Position numbers and translations under genes: made by a program
Notes under the pieces: model-generated
Told to the model about the DNA's origin: nothing
The model's database searches: none
The model's input: the letters and a program-made list of their open reading frames with translations, nothing else
Part shown: positions 6,445 through 14,869 of the stretch, one piece after another
Numbering within the stretch: position 1 is the first letter of the stretch
Layout of the letters: the number at the start of each line of letters is the position of its first letter
Assembly (NCBI RefSeq): GCF_039536245.1
Contig: NZ_BAAAYN010000024.1
Location: forward strand, 26,032-76,266
Length of the DNA: 50,235 bases
Reading direction: 5' to 3'
From: Cryptosporangium minutisporangium
GTDB lineage: Bacteria; Actinomycetota; Actinomycetes; Mycobacteriales; Cryptosporangiaceae

Positions 6445-8239
6445 GGCCGCGACGGTTCTGCGGGTCGCGCGGTCGACGACCCGCCTGCTGTGGCGGTCCG
6501 CACCCCGGCTGACGCTGTTCGTGCTGCTGTCGCAGGTGGCCGCCGCCGCCGGTGCGGCCGCCGCCCTGCTGCTCGTCCGCGCGCTGATCGCGACGCTGGT
6601 CGGGGACACCGGCGGGAGCGGCGGGCCGCTCCCGCTCCTGCTCGGCCTCGGCGCGCTGCTGGGCTCCTCGTCGGTGCTGCTGGCCGTGCAGCGTCACCTC
6701 ATGACGCTGCTCGGCGAGCACGTCGCGATGTACGCGATGGAGCGCGTGCTGGACGTCGCGTGCCGGGTCGAGCTGGCGGCGTTCGACTCACCGGAGTTCC
6801 ACGGACGGCTCCGCCGCGTGCAGGACGCCGGGCACCGCCCGATCGAGTTCACCGAGGCGCTGCTCTCCGCGACGTCGTCGCTGCTCACCGGGGTGGCGGT
6901 GCTCGGGACGCTGTGGGTGATCGACCCCCTGCTCGTCGTCTGCGTCCTGCTCTCCACCGTGCCGCTGCTGCTGGCCGGCGCCGCCGCCAGCCGCGGGATG
7001 TTCACGCTCAGCGTCGATCTGGTCCGCAACGACCTGCGGCGCACCTACGTGCGGTCGCTGATGACCGGCCGGGAGAGCGCCAAGGAGGTCCGCGTGTTCG
7101 GGCTGGCGTCGGCCCTCTCGGCGCGGCACCGCACGCTGTTCGCCGAACGGCTGGTGGCGCTGCGGGCGGTGCTGCGCCGGATCACCTGGCTCAGCCTGCT
7201 CGGCGGGGTGGGCACGGCGCTCGGCGTCGCGCTCGGCGGCGGACTGCTGGTGCGGTCGGTGGCGGCCGGCGAGCTCACGGTGGCGTCGGCAGCCACCGCG
7301 GTCGCCGCGCTCATGCAGGTCGTGCCGCTGCTCGTCGGTGCGTCGCAGAGCGTCGCCCAGGTCTACGAGAACAGTCTCTTCGTGGACGACTACGAGCGGT
7401 TCTGTGCGGACGAGGCCCGGCTCCCGGTCGCGGCGGAGGGCCGTCCGGCGCCCGCCTCGCTCGACCGGGTCACGGTCGAGCACGTCACGTTCACCTACCC
7501 CGGCGCTGCGGTGCCCGCGCTGCGCGACGTCTCGCTGTCGGTGCGGCGCGGGGAGGTGGTCGCGCTGGTCGGGCCGAACGGGTCCGGCAAGACGACGCTG
7601 GCCAAGCTGCTGTGCGGGCTCTACCGGCCGGACCTGGGCGCGATCCGGTGGGACGGCACCGACCTCGCCGAGCTGGACCCGGACGGTTACCGGGCGCGGC
7701 TGACCGTGATGTTCCAGGACTTCATCCGGTACCAGTTCACCGCGGCCGAGAACATCGCGCTCTCCACTCAGCGGAGCGTCGCGGAGGCCGCGCGCCGGGC
7801 CGGTGTCCACGACTTCGTGGCCCGGCTTCCGGCCGGCTACGAGACCGTACTCAGCCGCGAACTGAGCGACGGCGTCGACCTCTCCGGCGGCCAGTGGCAG
7901 CGGATCGCGCTGGCTCGGGCCTTCCACCGGGACGCGCCGCTCGTCGTCCTCGACGAGCCGACCGCGGCGCTCGACGCGGAGGCCGAGCACGACCTGTTCA
8001 CGCGGCTCCGCGACCTCTACACCGACCGGGCCGTCGTGCTGGTCTCCCACCGGTTCTCCACCGTCCGCGAGGCGGACCGGATCTACGTGGTGGAGGGCGG
8101 CACGGTCACCGAGAGCGGCGAGCACCGCGACCTGATGGCCCTGGACCGCACCTACGCCCGAATGTTCCGTCTCCAGGCGGCCGGCTACGCCCCGCCGCTG
8201 CGTCCGGCCGGGACCCCAGTGGCGAGCGGCCGAGGATAG
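6434..8239 (+). CDS. ABC exporter, fused permease and ATPase (RiPP export)
   Basis: The 601-residue protein is a half-transporter. A six-helix type I exporter domain (about 20-320, with coupling region RESAKEVRVFGLA) is followed by a nucleotide-binding domain with Walker A GPNGSGKTT (about 379-387), Q-loop FQDF, signature LSGGQWQR (about 482), Walker B VVLDEPTAALD (about 503) and H-loop VSHR. There is no N-terminal C39 peptidase domain, so it should export an already cleaved or uncleaved peptide. It overlaps the thioredoxin-like gene by 11 nt and closes the RiPP operon. It presumably works as a homodimer. Selectivity for the neighbouring Cys-rich product is inferred from the linkage. Confidence 0.92.
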   Translation: MSRKAATVLRVARSTTRLLWRSAPRLTLFVLLSQVAAAAGAAAALLLVRALIATLVGDTGGSGGPLPLLLGLGALLGSSSVLLAVQRHLMTLLGEHVAMYAMERVLDVACRVELAAFDSPEFHGRLRRVQDAGHRPIEFTEALLSATSSLLTGVAVLGTLWVIDPLLVVCVLLSTVPLLLAGAAASRGMFTLSVDLVRNDLRRTYVRSLMTGRESAKEVRVFGLASALSARHRTLFAERLVALRAVLRRITWLSLLGGVGTALGVALGGGLLVRSVAAGELTVASAATAVAALMQVVPLLVGASQSVAQVYENSLFVDDYERFCADEARLPVAAEGRPAPASLDRVTVEHVTFTYPGAAVPALRDVSLSVRRGEVVALVGPNGSGKTTLAKLLCGLYRPDLGAIRWDGTDLAELDPDGYRARLTVMFQDFIRYQFTAAENIALSTQRSVAEAARRAGVHDFVARLPAGYETVLSRELSDGVDLSGGQWQRIALARAFHRDAPLVVLDEPTAALDAEAEHDLFTRLRDLYTDRAVVLVSHRFSTVREADRIYVVEGGTVTESGEHRDLMALDRTYARMFRLQAAGYAPPLRPAGTPVASGRG

Positions 8240-8350
8240 AACATCCCTGAAAGGTTTACTATCCCGCTTTTGTCCTACTCTTGATACCGACGCACTGGTG
8301 GTCGGCGACGCGGCAGCGGTGGCGTGCCCGCCGCGAGAGGAGGGCGCGTC

Positions 8351-10882
8351 ATGCTGACGCTCGATCCGGCGGCGCTGGCCGATCCGCTGCGCCTGGCCGC
8401 CGTCGCACGCGCCCGACTGGTGCTGCCGACGCTGCCGATCCCGCTGACCAAGATGAGCCGGCACGCCGCCCGGCTGCTGGACGCACCGATGGGCCTGATC
8501 ACGCTCGTCGGGCAGGACTTCGAGTACTTCGCCGGCAGCTACGGGGCTCCGCGTTCGCTGGTCGCCGGTGACGAGGCGTCGGTGGCCTACTCGCTCTGCA
8601 AGTACGTCGTCAGCGCGGACGGCCCGGTCCTCTCCGCCGACCTGGACGCCGAGGACGACGCCCGGCTGCGCCACCACCCGCTCGCCGTCGAGTACGGCGT
8701 CCGGGCGTTCCTGGGCGCTCCGCTGCGGGACACCGACGACCGGCCGGTCGGATCGGTGACCGTCCTCGACACCCGGCCACGGCCGTGGACCGGTTCCCAG
8801 ATCGCGGCGGTGGTGGAGATCGCCGAGCTCGTCGGCCCGGTGCCCGCGACCGCGCCGCACCTGGACACACCGCTGGCCGGCGTCGAGGCCGCCGTCGTCT
8901 TCGACGCGGTCGCCGAGGCCTTCCTCACCCTGAACCCCGACGCGGTGATTACCGGCTGGAACTCCGCCGCCGAGGAACTGTTCGGCTGGACGTCGGAGCA
9001 GGCCTGCGGTCGGCACGTCGAGGACCTCCTCCGCCCGGGCGACGGCCCACCGGCGATCCACACGATCCTCGATCGGCTGCTCCAGGTGCACGCTACCGAG
9101 GTCGACGCCGACCGGCACCTGCACGGCGCGGTGCGGGTGCGCCACCGGGACGGCCGTCCGATCCACGCGCAGGTCCGCCTGTCGGTCATCCACAGCCCCG
9201 CCGGTGCGATCATCTGCGCGTTCTTCACCGACATCACCGGACAGGTCACGATGGCCACCGAGGCGGCCAGCGCCGCCGAAGCGGCCGAGATGCAGCGGGC
9301 CTTCGCCGACGCCCTGCTCGACAGCCTCTCCGAGGGCGTGGCGGCCGTCGACGCCGAGGGCCGGGCGGTCGTGTTCAACCGGGCCCTGCGTCGGCTCTGC
9401 GGCCAGCCGGAGACGGCGTCCACGGCCGAGGCGATGGCCGGAGTGCTGCCGGTGCTCCACCACCCCGACGGCGAGCCGTTCACCGCCCGCGACCTGGTTC
9501 TGACCGCCGCGCTGAGCGGAGCCACGCTCCGCGACACCCAGGTGCTGGTGCGCCTCCCCGGCCTGCCCGACCGGCACGTGCTCACCAGCGGGCAACCCAT
9601 CCAGGCCACGGACGGACGGGTGATCGGAGCGGTCGCCACCATCCGGGACGTCACCGTCCGGCGCCGCACCGAACAGTTCCGCGACTGCGAGCTGGCCGTC
9701 GCCCGGCTGCTCAACCACGCGACTTCGTTGGAGGAAGCCGCTTCCGAGCTCGCACGCATCGTCGCCGCGACCCTCGGCTGGCCCTACGTCAGCATCCGGC
9801 GGATCGACCCGGCCACCGGCGTCCTCCGCCGGATCGGGCACTGGGACGAGGGTTCCGACGCCATCCGTGAACTGCTCACCGCGCAGCTCACGCCCACCAC
9901 CGAGGCCGTGATGCGTCAGGTCTGGGCCACCGGCGAGCCGGTCTGGATCCCCGATCTGGAGACGTCGCCGCTCTTCGACGACCCGGAGGCACGCGAACGG
10001 ACCAAACTCTACGTCCACCACGGCCTGCGGTCCGCGGTCTCGGTCCCGTTCCACGACGGCACCGACACCGTCGGCGCGCTCACCTGCTTCGCCGATACCG
10101 CGGAGACCGACCAGATGCTGATCACCGGCCTGGTCACCGCGATCGGCGCGCAGGTCAGCCAGTTCCTGATCGGGCGCCGCGCAGCCGACCTGGCGCTGCA
10201 GCTGGCGCACACCCGCGCGGAGTTCACCGCGCTCGTCGGCCACGACATGCGCACCCCGCTGACCACGATCGCCACCTACACCCAACTGTTGCTCGACGAT
10301 CCGGCTCCGCGGCCGGACTCCGACCAGCAGCTGCTGCGCGGGATCGACCGCGGCACGGCCCGGCTCCGCAGCCTGGTCGACGCGCTGCTCGACCTGGCCG
10401 CTCTCGAAGCCGGCGACCAACCGCTGCAGGCGCACGACGTCGACCTCAGCGCGCTGCTCCGGCAGGCCGTCGCGGACGTCCGGCCCACCACCGAAGCCGC
10501 CGGGATCACCCTGCACGCCCAGATCGACCCCGACGTCCACCTCGACGGCGACGACCAGCGGCTGCACGCCCTCGCCGACACGCTCCTCGCGTCGGCCAGC
10601 TCCGCCACCTCCGGCGGTGACCTGTTCGTCGCGCTGCACGCCCGCAACGGTGCCGCCGAGCTCACGCTCTCCGCGCCCGGCGACGCGGCCACCGAGCTGG
10701 TCAGCCGCTTCTCCCCCGCCAACGCCACCGGTACCGGGCTCGGCTCGAGCGCCGACACCGTGCCGCGGCTCGGGCTGGCCCTGGTCCGGGTGATCACCGA
10801 GCGGCACGGCGGGACCTTCGCCCTCACCGGGCCGTCGACGATCAGGCTGCGGATCCCGCTCGCGGCGGCCGAGACCCCCTGA
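8351..10882 (+). CDS. GAF-PAS-PAS-GAF histidine kinase-like protein with degenerate ATPase domain
   Basis: The 843-residue soluble protein has no membrane span. Domains in order are GAF (about 20-170, PMGLITLVGQDFEYF), PAS (about 185-300, PDAVITGWNSAAEELFGW), a second PAS (about 315-435), GAF (about 455-610), HisKA with phospho-acceptor His631 (LVGHDMRTPLTT), and a C-terminal HATPase_c-like region. In that last domain the N-box Asn is missing (ADTLLASASS instead of a NLLxNA motif) and the DxGxG box reads SAPGDA. Only a GLALVR-like G2 box remains, so ATP binding is doubtful. ATG at 8351 has a GAGGAGGG site and is preferred to GTG at 8324. It is convergent with, and paralogous to, the intact kinase on the other strand. 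No response regulator is nearby. Confidence 0.88.
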   Translation: MLTLDPAALADPLRLAAVARARLVLPTLPIPLTKMSRHAARLLDAPMGLITLVGQDFEYFAGSYGAPRSLVAGDEASVAYSLCKYVVSADGPVLSADLDAEDDARLRHHPLAVEYGVRAFLGAPLRDTDDRPVGSVTVLDTRPRPWTGSQIAAVVEIAELVGPVPATAPHLDTPLAGVEAAVVFDAVAEAFLTLNPDAVITGWNSAAEELFGWTSEQACGRHVEDLLRPGDGPPAIHTILDRLLQVHATEVDADRHLHGAVRVRHRDGRPIHAQVRLSVIHSPAGAIICAFFTDITGQVTMATEAASAAEAAEMQRAFADALLDSLSEGVAAVDAEGRAVVFNRALRRLCGQPETASTAEAMAGVLPVLHHPDGEPFTARDLVLTAALSGATLRDTQVLVRLPGLPDRHVLTSGQPIQATDGRVIGAVATIRDVTVRRRTEQFRDCELAVARLLNHATSLEEAASELARIVAATLGWPYVSIRRIDPATGVLRRIGHWDEGSDAIRELLTAQLTPTTEAVMRQVWATGEPVWIPDLETSPLFDDPEARERTKLYVHHGLRSAVSVPFHDGTDTVGALTCFADTAETDQMLITGLVTAIGAQVSQFLIGRRAADLALQLAHTRAEFTALVGHDMRTPLTTIATYTQLLLDDPAPRPDSDQQLLRGIDRGTARLRSLVDALLDLAALEAGDQPLQAHDVDLSALLRQAVADVRPTTEAAGITLHAQIDPDVHLDGDDQRLHALADTLLASASSATSGGDLFVALHARNGAAELTLSAPGDAATELVSRFSPANATGTGLGSSADTVPRLGLALVRVITERHGGTFALTGPSTIRLRIPLAAAETP

Positions 10883-10917
10883 TCGTCAGCGGCCGGTCGC
10901 CGGGCGAGCGTCGATGG

Positions 10918-13125
10918 TCAGTCCGGGGTTGCTGCCGGTCGTTCGGAGGCCGGCAGCCGGACCTCGAACGTCGTCCCCGGCCCCGGGACGTCGGCGATCG
11001 CGATCGTTCCGCCGTGCGCCTCGACGATCGCGCGGACGATCGTCAGCCCCAGACCGGTGCCGGGGATCCCGTGGTTGCGGGCGGTCGAGGCCCGGTAGAA
11101 GCGGTGGAAGAGCCGCGGACGCTCCGCCTCCGGGATCCCGATGCCGGTGTCGCTCACCGCGAGGCGGACCGTGTCGTCCTCCGTCCGGACCCGGATCCGT
11201 ACTTCCCCACCGTGCGGGCTGTATTTCACCGCGTTGGAGAGGAGGTTGTCGAGCACCTGACGGAGACGGACGACGTCGGCCCAGAGGCCGGCCCGGTCGG
11301 GCACGTCGGTGAGCACCTCGACGCCTGCGGCGCGGGCGGCGCCGGCGGCCGCCCCGACCGAGTCGTGGACGACCGCGACCAGGTCGACGTGGTCGCAGCT
11401 CACCGTGAACCGTCCGGACTCCAGCGCCGCGAGGTCCAGCAAGTCGTTGACGATCGCCCGCAAGCTGCGCGTGTTGCGGTCGACCCGTTCGAGCAGCAGG
11501 CGGTGCTGGGCGGAGCACTCCTGCTCGGGGTCGGTGAGGATCAGCTCGGTGTAGGTCGAGATCGCGGTCAGCGGCGTCCGCATCTCGTGGCTGACCAGCG
11601 CGAGGAACTGGTCCTTGGTGCGGGCCAGCTCCAGCGCGAGTTCGTCGGCGCGGCGCCGGGCCATGTACTGCCCGATCTGGTGCGCGATCGTTCCGAGCAG
11701 AGTCGTGAGGAGCTCCTCGCCGCCCTCGATGGTGTCCGCGAAACACGCGAGGACGCCCTGCACCACCCCCTCGTCGAGGAGCGGGACTGCCAGCACCGTC
11801 CGGAGTCCCTGGCGGGCGCACTCGCGTGTCCGCGCGGCCGCCTCGCCGCTTCCCACGTACGGGCTGGTGAGCAGGTCGGGCACCCAGAGCGGCTGCCCGC
11901 TGGCCCACACCGAGCCCACGATCCCCTCGGGACCAGTCACGGACGGGAGCTCGACGCGGAGGTCGAGGGCGGGCGCGCTCCACTGGGCCACCGGCTCCAG
12001 GTGCTCGGAGGTCGCGTCGAGGAGCCACAGCTCCGCGTGCGGCCACTGCAGGCTCCGCGCCACCGCCTTCAGGACGGTGGGCGCCGCGTGCGCGACCGAG
12101 TGCGCCTCGGCGAGCGCCCGGGCCACCTGCAGCTCGCAGTCGGCGAAGCGCTCGGCGCGCCGCCGGTCGGTGATGTCGTGGAACGCGGTCACCGCGCCCA
12201 GACACCGGCCGTCGCCGGAGTAGATCGGCTTCGCGTTCGCCGATCCGATCCGCAGACGTCGGCCGGGCGCCGTCATGATCACGTCGGTCTGCTCCACGAC
12301 CTCGCCGTTCAGGGCCCGAACCAGCGGCACCCCGGTGAGCGGCAGCGGTTGCCCATCCAGTCCGAGCAGCGGGTTGGTGACCAGCGACGCCTCCAGCCCG
12401 TCCGTCGGTGACCAGGATGCCGGTAGGTCGCGGAGCTCCCGGAGCGCGCGGTTGTAGAGGAGTAGCCGGCCGTCTGCGTCGCAGGCGGCCACCCCCACGT
12501 CCAGGGTCTCCAGCAACGCGCTCAGGAACAGGTGCGGAACGTCGGGGTACGGCTCGGCCGGGTCGTGCCGGATCGGCCGAGCGTTACCGGCTAGGATCGC
12601 CAACCGGTCCACCGCCTCGACCTGCGCTTCCTCCCAGTGCCGCGGAGCCGCGTCGACGACGTAGACCGCACCCACGATCCGCTCGTCGTCGTCCCGCAGC
12701 GGCACGCCGAGCAACGCCCGGATGCCCTCGGACACCGAGACCGGGCAACAGCCCCAGCGGAGGTCCTCGGACGTGTCGTCGACCACCACCGAGCGATTCG
12801 ACCGCAACACGCACGCGGCCGGTCCGGCCTCGATCGGCGAGGCCTCCGGCCAGGTCTCCGCCGCAGCACCGTAGCGGCCCGCGACCCGCTCCGCGCTGGC
12901 GTCGATCGCGGTGCAGACCGCGGCCGGAGCGTCGGCCAGCCGCGCAGCCAGCTCGGCGAGCTCGTCCGGCGCGACCGACCGGCGGTGCCCGACCGCCCCA
13001 TTGGCCCCGGCGGAGCCCAGCGCCCGAGCAGACCCCGCCGCCCCAGCCGGACCGGCGGGCACCGCGGAGGCGCGGTCCGGCGCTGCGCGCCCCCGCTTCC
13101 GGCTCTGCTTCCCGCTCACGCCCAT
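10918..13125 (-). CDS. GAF-PAS-GAF sensor histidine kinase (intact)
   Basis: The 735-residue cytosolic kinase starts with a Lys/Arg- and Ala/Gly/Pro-rich tail of about 45 residues. GAF (about 65-210), PAS (about 215-345), GAF (about 360-500), HisKA with His513 (LVSHEMRTPLTAIS) and a complete HATPase_c follow. Its boxes are LDNLLSNAVKYSPHGG (N), DTGIGIP (G1), FHRFYRA (F) and GTGLGLTIV (G2). ATG at 13125 has a GGGCGGGGGGG site and fits the basic N terminus; longer in-frame readings upstream have no homology-like content. It lies tail-to-tail (35 bp) with its paralogue. As an orphan kinase it must signal to a regulator encoded elsewhere, or heterodimerise with the degenerate paralogue. Confidence 0.9.
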   Translation of the reverse strand: MGVSGKQSRKRGRAAPDRASAVPAGPAGAAGSARALGSAGANGAVGHRRSVAPDELAELAARLADAPAAVCTAIDASAERVAGRYGAAAETWPEASPIEAGPAACVLRSNRSVVVDDTSEDLRWGCCPVSVSEGIRALLGVPLRDDDERIVGAVYVVDAAPRHWEEAQVEAVDRLAILAGNARPIRHDPAEPYPDVPHLFLSALLETLDVGVAACDADGRLLLYNRALRELRDLPASWSPTDGLEASLVTNPLLGLDGQPLPLTGVPLVRALNGEVVEQTDVIMTAPGRRLRIGSANAKPIYSGDGRCLGAVTAFHDITDRRRAERFADCELQVARALAEAHSVAHAAPTVLKAVARSLQWPHAELWLLDATSEHLEPVAQWSAPALDLRVELPSVTGPEGIVGSVWASGQPLWVPDLLTSPYVGSGEAAARTRECARQGLRTVLAVPLLDEGVVQGVLACFADTIEGGEELLTTLLGTIAHQIGQYMARRRADELALELARTKDQFLALVSHEMRTPLTAISTYTELILTDPEQECSAQHRLLLERVDRNTRSLRAIVNDLLDLAALESGRFTVSCDHVDLVAVVHDSVGAAAGAARAAGVEVLTDVPDRAGLWADVVRLRQVLDNLLSNAVKYSPHGGEVRIRVRTEDDTVRLAVSDTGIGIPEAERPRLFHRFYRASTARNHGIPGTGLGLTIVRAIVEAHGGTIAIADVPGPGTTFEVRLPASERPAATPD

Positions 13126-13299
13126 ACAGCCCCCCGCCCGGGGAACAAAAGTAACATTTGGCAAATATTCACGACATAGGCCCCAGCGCTTGCCGCGCAC
13201 CGTGCGAGTCGGCGGCGCCGCGGCGTAGGACGCCTCGCTTCCGGGTACCCGGAGGTCCGATCCGGTGCGCGCCGGTCCAGCGAGTCGCAGGGGTACTCC

Positions 13300-13551
13300 G
13301 TGTTCTTGATCTTCGGTTTCCGTACGAAGGCCCACGTGCTGGGAAGGGCGGCGGGCGGCTGTCAGGTCTGCGGGCAGCCCGGCAGCGCCCTCGTGGTGCG
13401 GGAGACCACCAAATTCAGCCTCTTCTTCGTCCCGGTGCTGCCGGTGCGCAGCCGGTACGTACTGGAGTGCCAGCACTGCCGGTCCCGCGTCAAGATCAGC
13501 CGCGGCGAGGCGAACCGGCTCCTCCACGCCGGCCTGCCCGCGTCCTACTGA
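13300..13551 (+). CDS. Small zinc-ribbon protein
   Basis: The 83-residue protein begins MFLIFGFRTKAHVLGR and carries two CxxC knuckles, C21-QV-C24 and C57-QH-C60, separated by a basic/hydrophobic hairpin (KFSLFFVPVLPVRSRYVLE). This is the zinc-ribbon family common in actinobacteria, with the typical FFVPV(L/F)P motif. GTG at 13300 is the start. Function is unknown; such proteins are usually single-gene units. It is convergent with the cupin gene, with 1 bp between stops. Confidence 0.85.
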   Translation: MFLIFGFRTKAHVLGRAAGGCQVCGQPGSALVVRETTKFSLFFVPVLPVRSRYVLECQHCRSRVKISRGEANRLLHAGLPASY

Positions 13552-13552
13552 G

Positions 13553-13885
13553 TCAGTGGCTCGCGGCCACGGTGAGCAGTACGGCAGCGTCCTCCAGGGC
13601 GTGCAGTCCGTGCCGGGCTGGCGGCACGACGAGCAGGTCGCCCGCGCTGCCCTCCCACGAGTTCGTGTCCGATACCAGGCGCACCCGCCCGTGCAGGACG
13701 TGCACCGTCGCCTCACCCGGATTCTCGTGCTCGCTCAGCTGCTGCCCGGCGGCGAGCGCGATCACCGTCTGCCGCAGGACGTGTTCGTGCCCTCCGTAGA
13801 CGGTGCGGGCGCTCCGTCCGCTCGTCTCCCGGGCGGCGTTCTCGAGCTGCTCACGGGCGAGGGCGGTCAACGACATCTTTCGCAT
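13553..13885 (-). CDS. Cupin-domain protein
   Basis: The 110-residue protein is a single small beta-barrel cupin. Motif 1 is GQQLSEHENPGEATVHVLHGRVRL and motif 2 is GDLLVVPPARHGLHALEDAAVLLTV. The metal-type ligands are partly kept (the motif 1 His/Glu set in HENPGEATVHV, and the motif 2 H in RHGLH), so metal binding is possible. It lies 13 nt downstream of the PNPOx-like gene on the same strand and is probably cotranscribed with it, hence under the DosR-like box at 14446. Substrate is unknown; such cupins often respond to stress. Confidence 0.85.
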   Translation of the reverse strand: MRKMSLTALAREQLENAARETSGRSARTVYGGHEHVLRQTVIALAAGQQLSEHENPGEATVHVLHGRVRLVSDTNSWEGSAGDLLVVPPARHGLHALEDAAVLLTVAASH

Positions 13886-13898
13886 GGTCTTCCAGCTC

Positions 13899-14360
13899 CT
13901 ACTCGGCGGCGATCGCGCGACCGCTGATCTCGTCAGGGCGAATCAGGACCCACCGGCCGGTGCGGGCGGCGGACGGTAGCAGCGGCAGCGACTCCTCGCG
14001 CTCCAGATCCTGGAGGAGGTCGTCCTCGGTGACCAGGCCCGCGACGCCCTTCACCAGCACGCTCCACGCGGCGACACCGGTGGACGGCAACCCGACCCCG
14101 TCCACTTCGAACGTGACCGCGGCGCCGTCCATCGCTGCGCCCAGCTTCGATCCGTGCCCGGTCTTGAACGCCACGCCGGACCCGGCCACGACGTAGTTCA
14201 CCGGCAAGATCTCCACGGTTCCCGCGCGGACGAAGCCGACGCGGCCGAGCTGTTCGCACCGGAGGTACCGCCGGCACTCCGCCAGATCGAGGACCACCAG
14301 ACCCGCGTGGTCCACCGGATGGCCGGACAGTCCTGCGGACCCGGACATGCCTGCGGACAT
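13899..14360 (-). CDS. Pyridoxamine 5'-phosphate oxidase-like flavin-binding protein
   Basis: The product of about 153 residues has the split beta-barrel of the PNPOx-like family. LDLAECRRYLRCEQLGRVGFVRAGTVEILPVNYVV is the typical opening, then VAFKTGHGSKLGAAMDGAAVTFEVDG (flavin-phosphate region), WSVLVKGVAGLV, and a C-terminal RTGRWVLIRPDEISGR. Relatives in Mycobacterium tuberculosis belong to the DosR dormancy regulon; these proteins bind FMN or F420 and have mostly unknown reactions. ATG at 14360 follows a GGAGGGGGTGAGG site; GTG at 14369 would add three residues. It leads a two-gene operon with the cupin, with a DosR-like box about 86 bp upstream. Confidence 0.87.
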   Translation of the reverse strand: MSAGMSGSAGLSGHPVDHAGLVVLDLAECRRYLRCEQLGRVGFVRAGTVEILPVNYVVAGSGVAFKTGHGSKLGAAMDGAAVTFEVDGVGLPSTGVAAWSVLVKGVAGLVTEDDLLQDLEREESLPLLPSAARTGRWVLIRPDEISGRAIAAE

Positions 14361-14445
14361 CGTCCTCACCCCCTCCGTTGCCGGTACGCCGGGAACGTCC
14401 CCGTCTCAACGCCTTCAGTCTCGGGGGCCGTGCCGCCGAAGAGTA

Positions 14446-14459
14446 GGGCCTTAGGTCAC
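14446..14459. promoter_or_regulatory. DosR/DevR-like box upstream of the PNPOx-cupin operon
   Basis: GGGCCTTAGGTCAC matches 11 of 14 positions of the mycobacterial DosR consensus core GGGACTWWAGTCCC. It lies about 86 bp before the PNPOx start, the distance at which such activator sites usually work. A better match stands in the same place relative to hmp-nar (29316-29329). The match is by eye and the regulator gene is not in this window. Confidence 0.45.
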
Positions 14460-14545
14460 AGTGCCGGGTTCGCCTGTGTCTGGGCTTGTTATTTTGGACT
14501 GACGTCGGCCCCGGGTGGCGCACGCCGGAAGGGGATGATGGCGGG

Positions 14546-14845
14546 GTGGCTGCCCGCATCATCTCCCCGAGCGATCGCCTGCTGGAGGGCTTCTGCCCCG
14601 ACGAGACGCACGCCCGGCTCCGCACCGAGCCGGTCGGCGACCACCGCGCCGGACGCTGCGACGGCTGCGACGCGTGGTGGCGAGCCGAGTTCCGCGGCGG
14701 CCAGTACACGCGCGTGTGGATCACCGTCCGGACGCGCGACGACCGCGTCGTCGACCTCCCCGCCGACCTCGGCTCGCTCGACCAGGGCGCGGCCATCCCG
14801 ACCTACGTCGCCTACGCCCACCGCAGGGCGGACGACGAGCGCTGA
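14546..14845 (+). CDS. Hypothetical small protein with CDGC motif
   Basis: From GTG at 14546 the reading frame encodes 99 residues: an acidic N terminus, RCDGCDAWWRAEFRGG in the middle, then RVWITVRTRDDRVVDLPADLG and an Arg-rich end. Codon use (third-position G/C) supports coding in this frame. The two cysteines might hold a metal or be redox active, but no family is recognised. An in-frame ATG at 14486 would add 20 residues and cannot be excluded. It stands alone, divergent from the PNPOx operon and convergent with the SDR gene. Confidence 0.5.
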   Translation: MAARIISPSDRLLEGFCPDETHARLRTEPVGDHRAGRCDGCDAWWRAEFRGGQYTRVWITVRTRDDRVVDLPADLGSLDQGAAIPTYVAYAHRRADDER

Positions 14846-14869
14846 GGCACCGGCCCGGCGGAGCTCGGC

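Noticed and set aside
8240-8350. Terminator after the exporter gene
   Set aside because: Only a 6-bp GGATAG/CTATCC pair with a 20-nt loop is present, too weak to call.
6788-10807. 1339-residue minus-strand open frame opposite the exporter and kinase
   Set aside because: Runs across two well-supported plus-strand genes and shows only antisense low-complexity sequence.
8351-10882. The GAF kinase as a DosS-type hypoxia sensor for the nearby DosR-like boxes
   Set aside because: DosS kinases are GAF-GAF with a HisKA_3 domain; this protein has PAS domains and a classical HisKA H-box.
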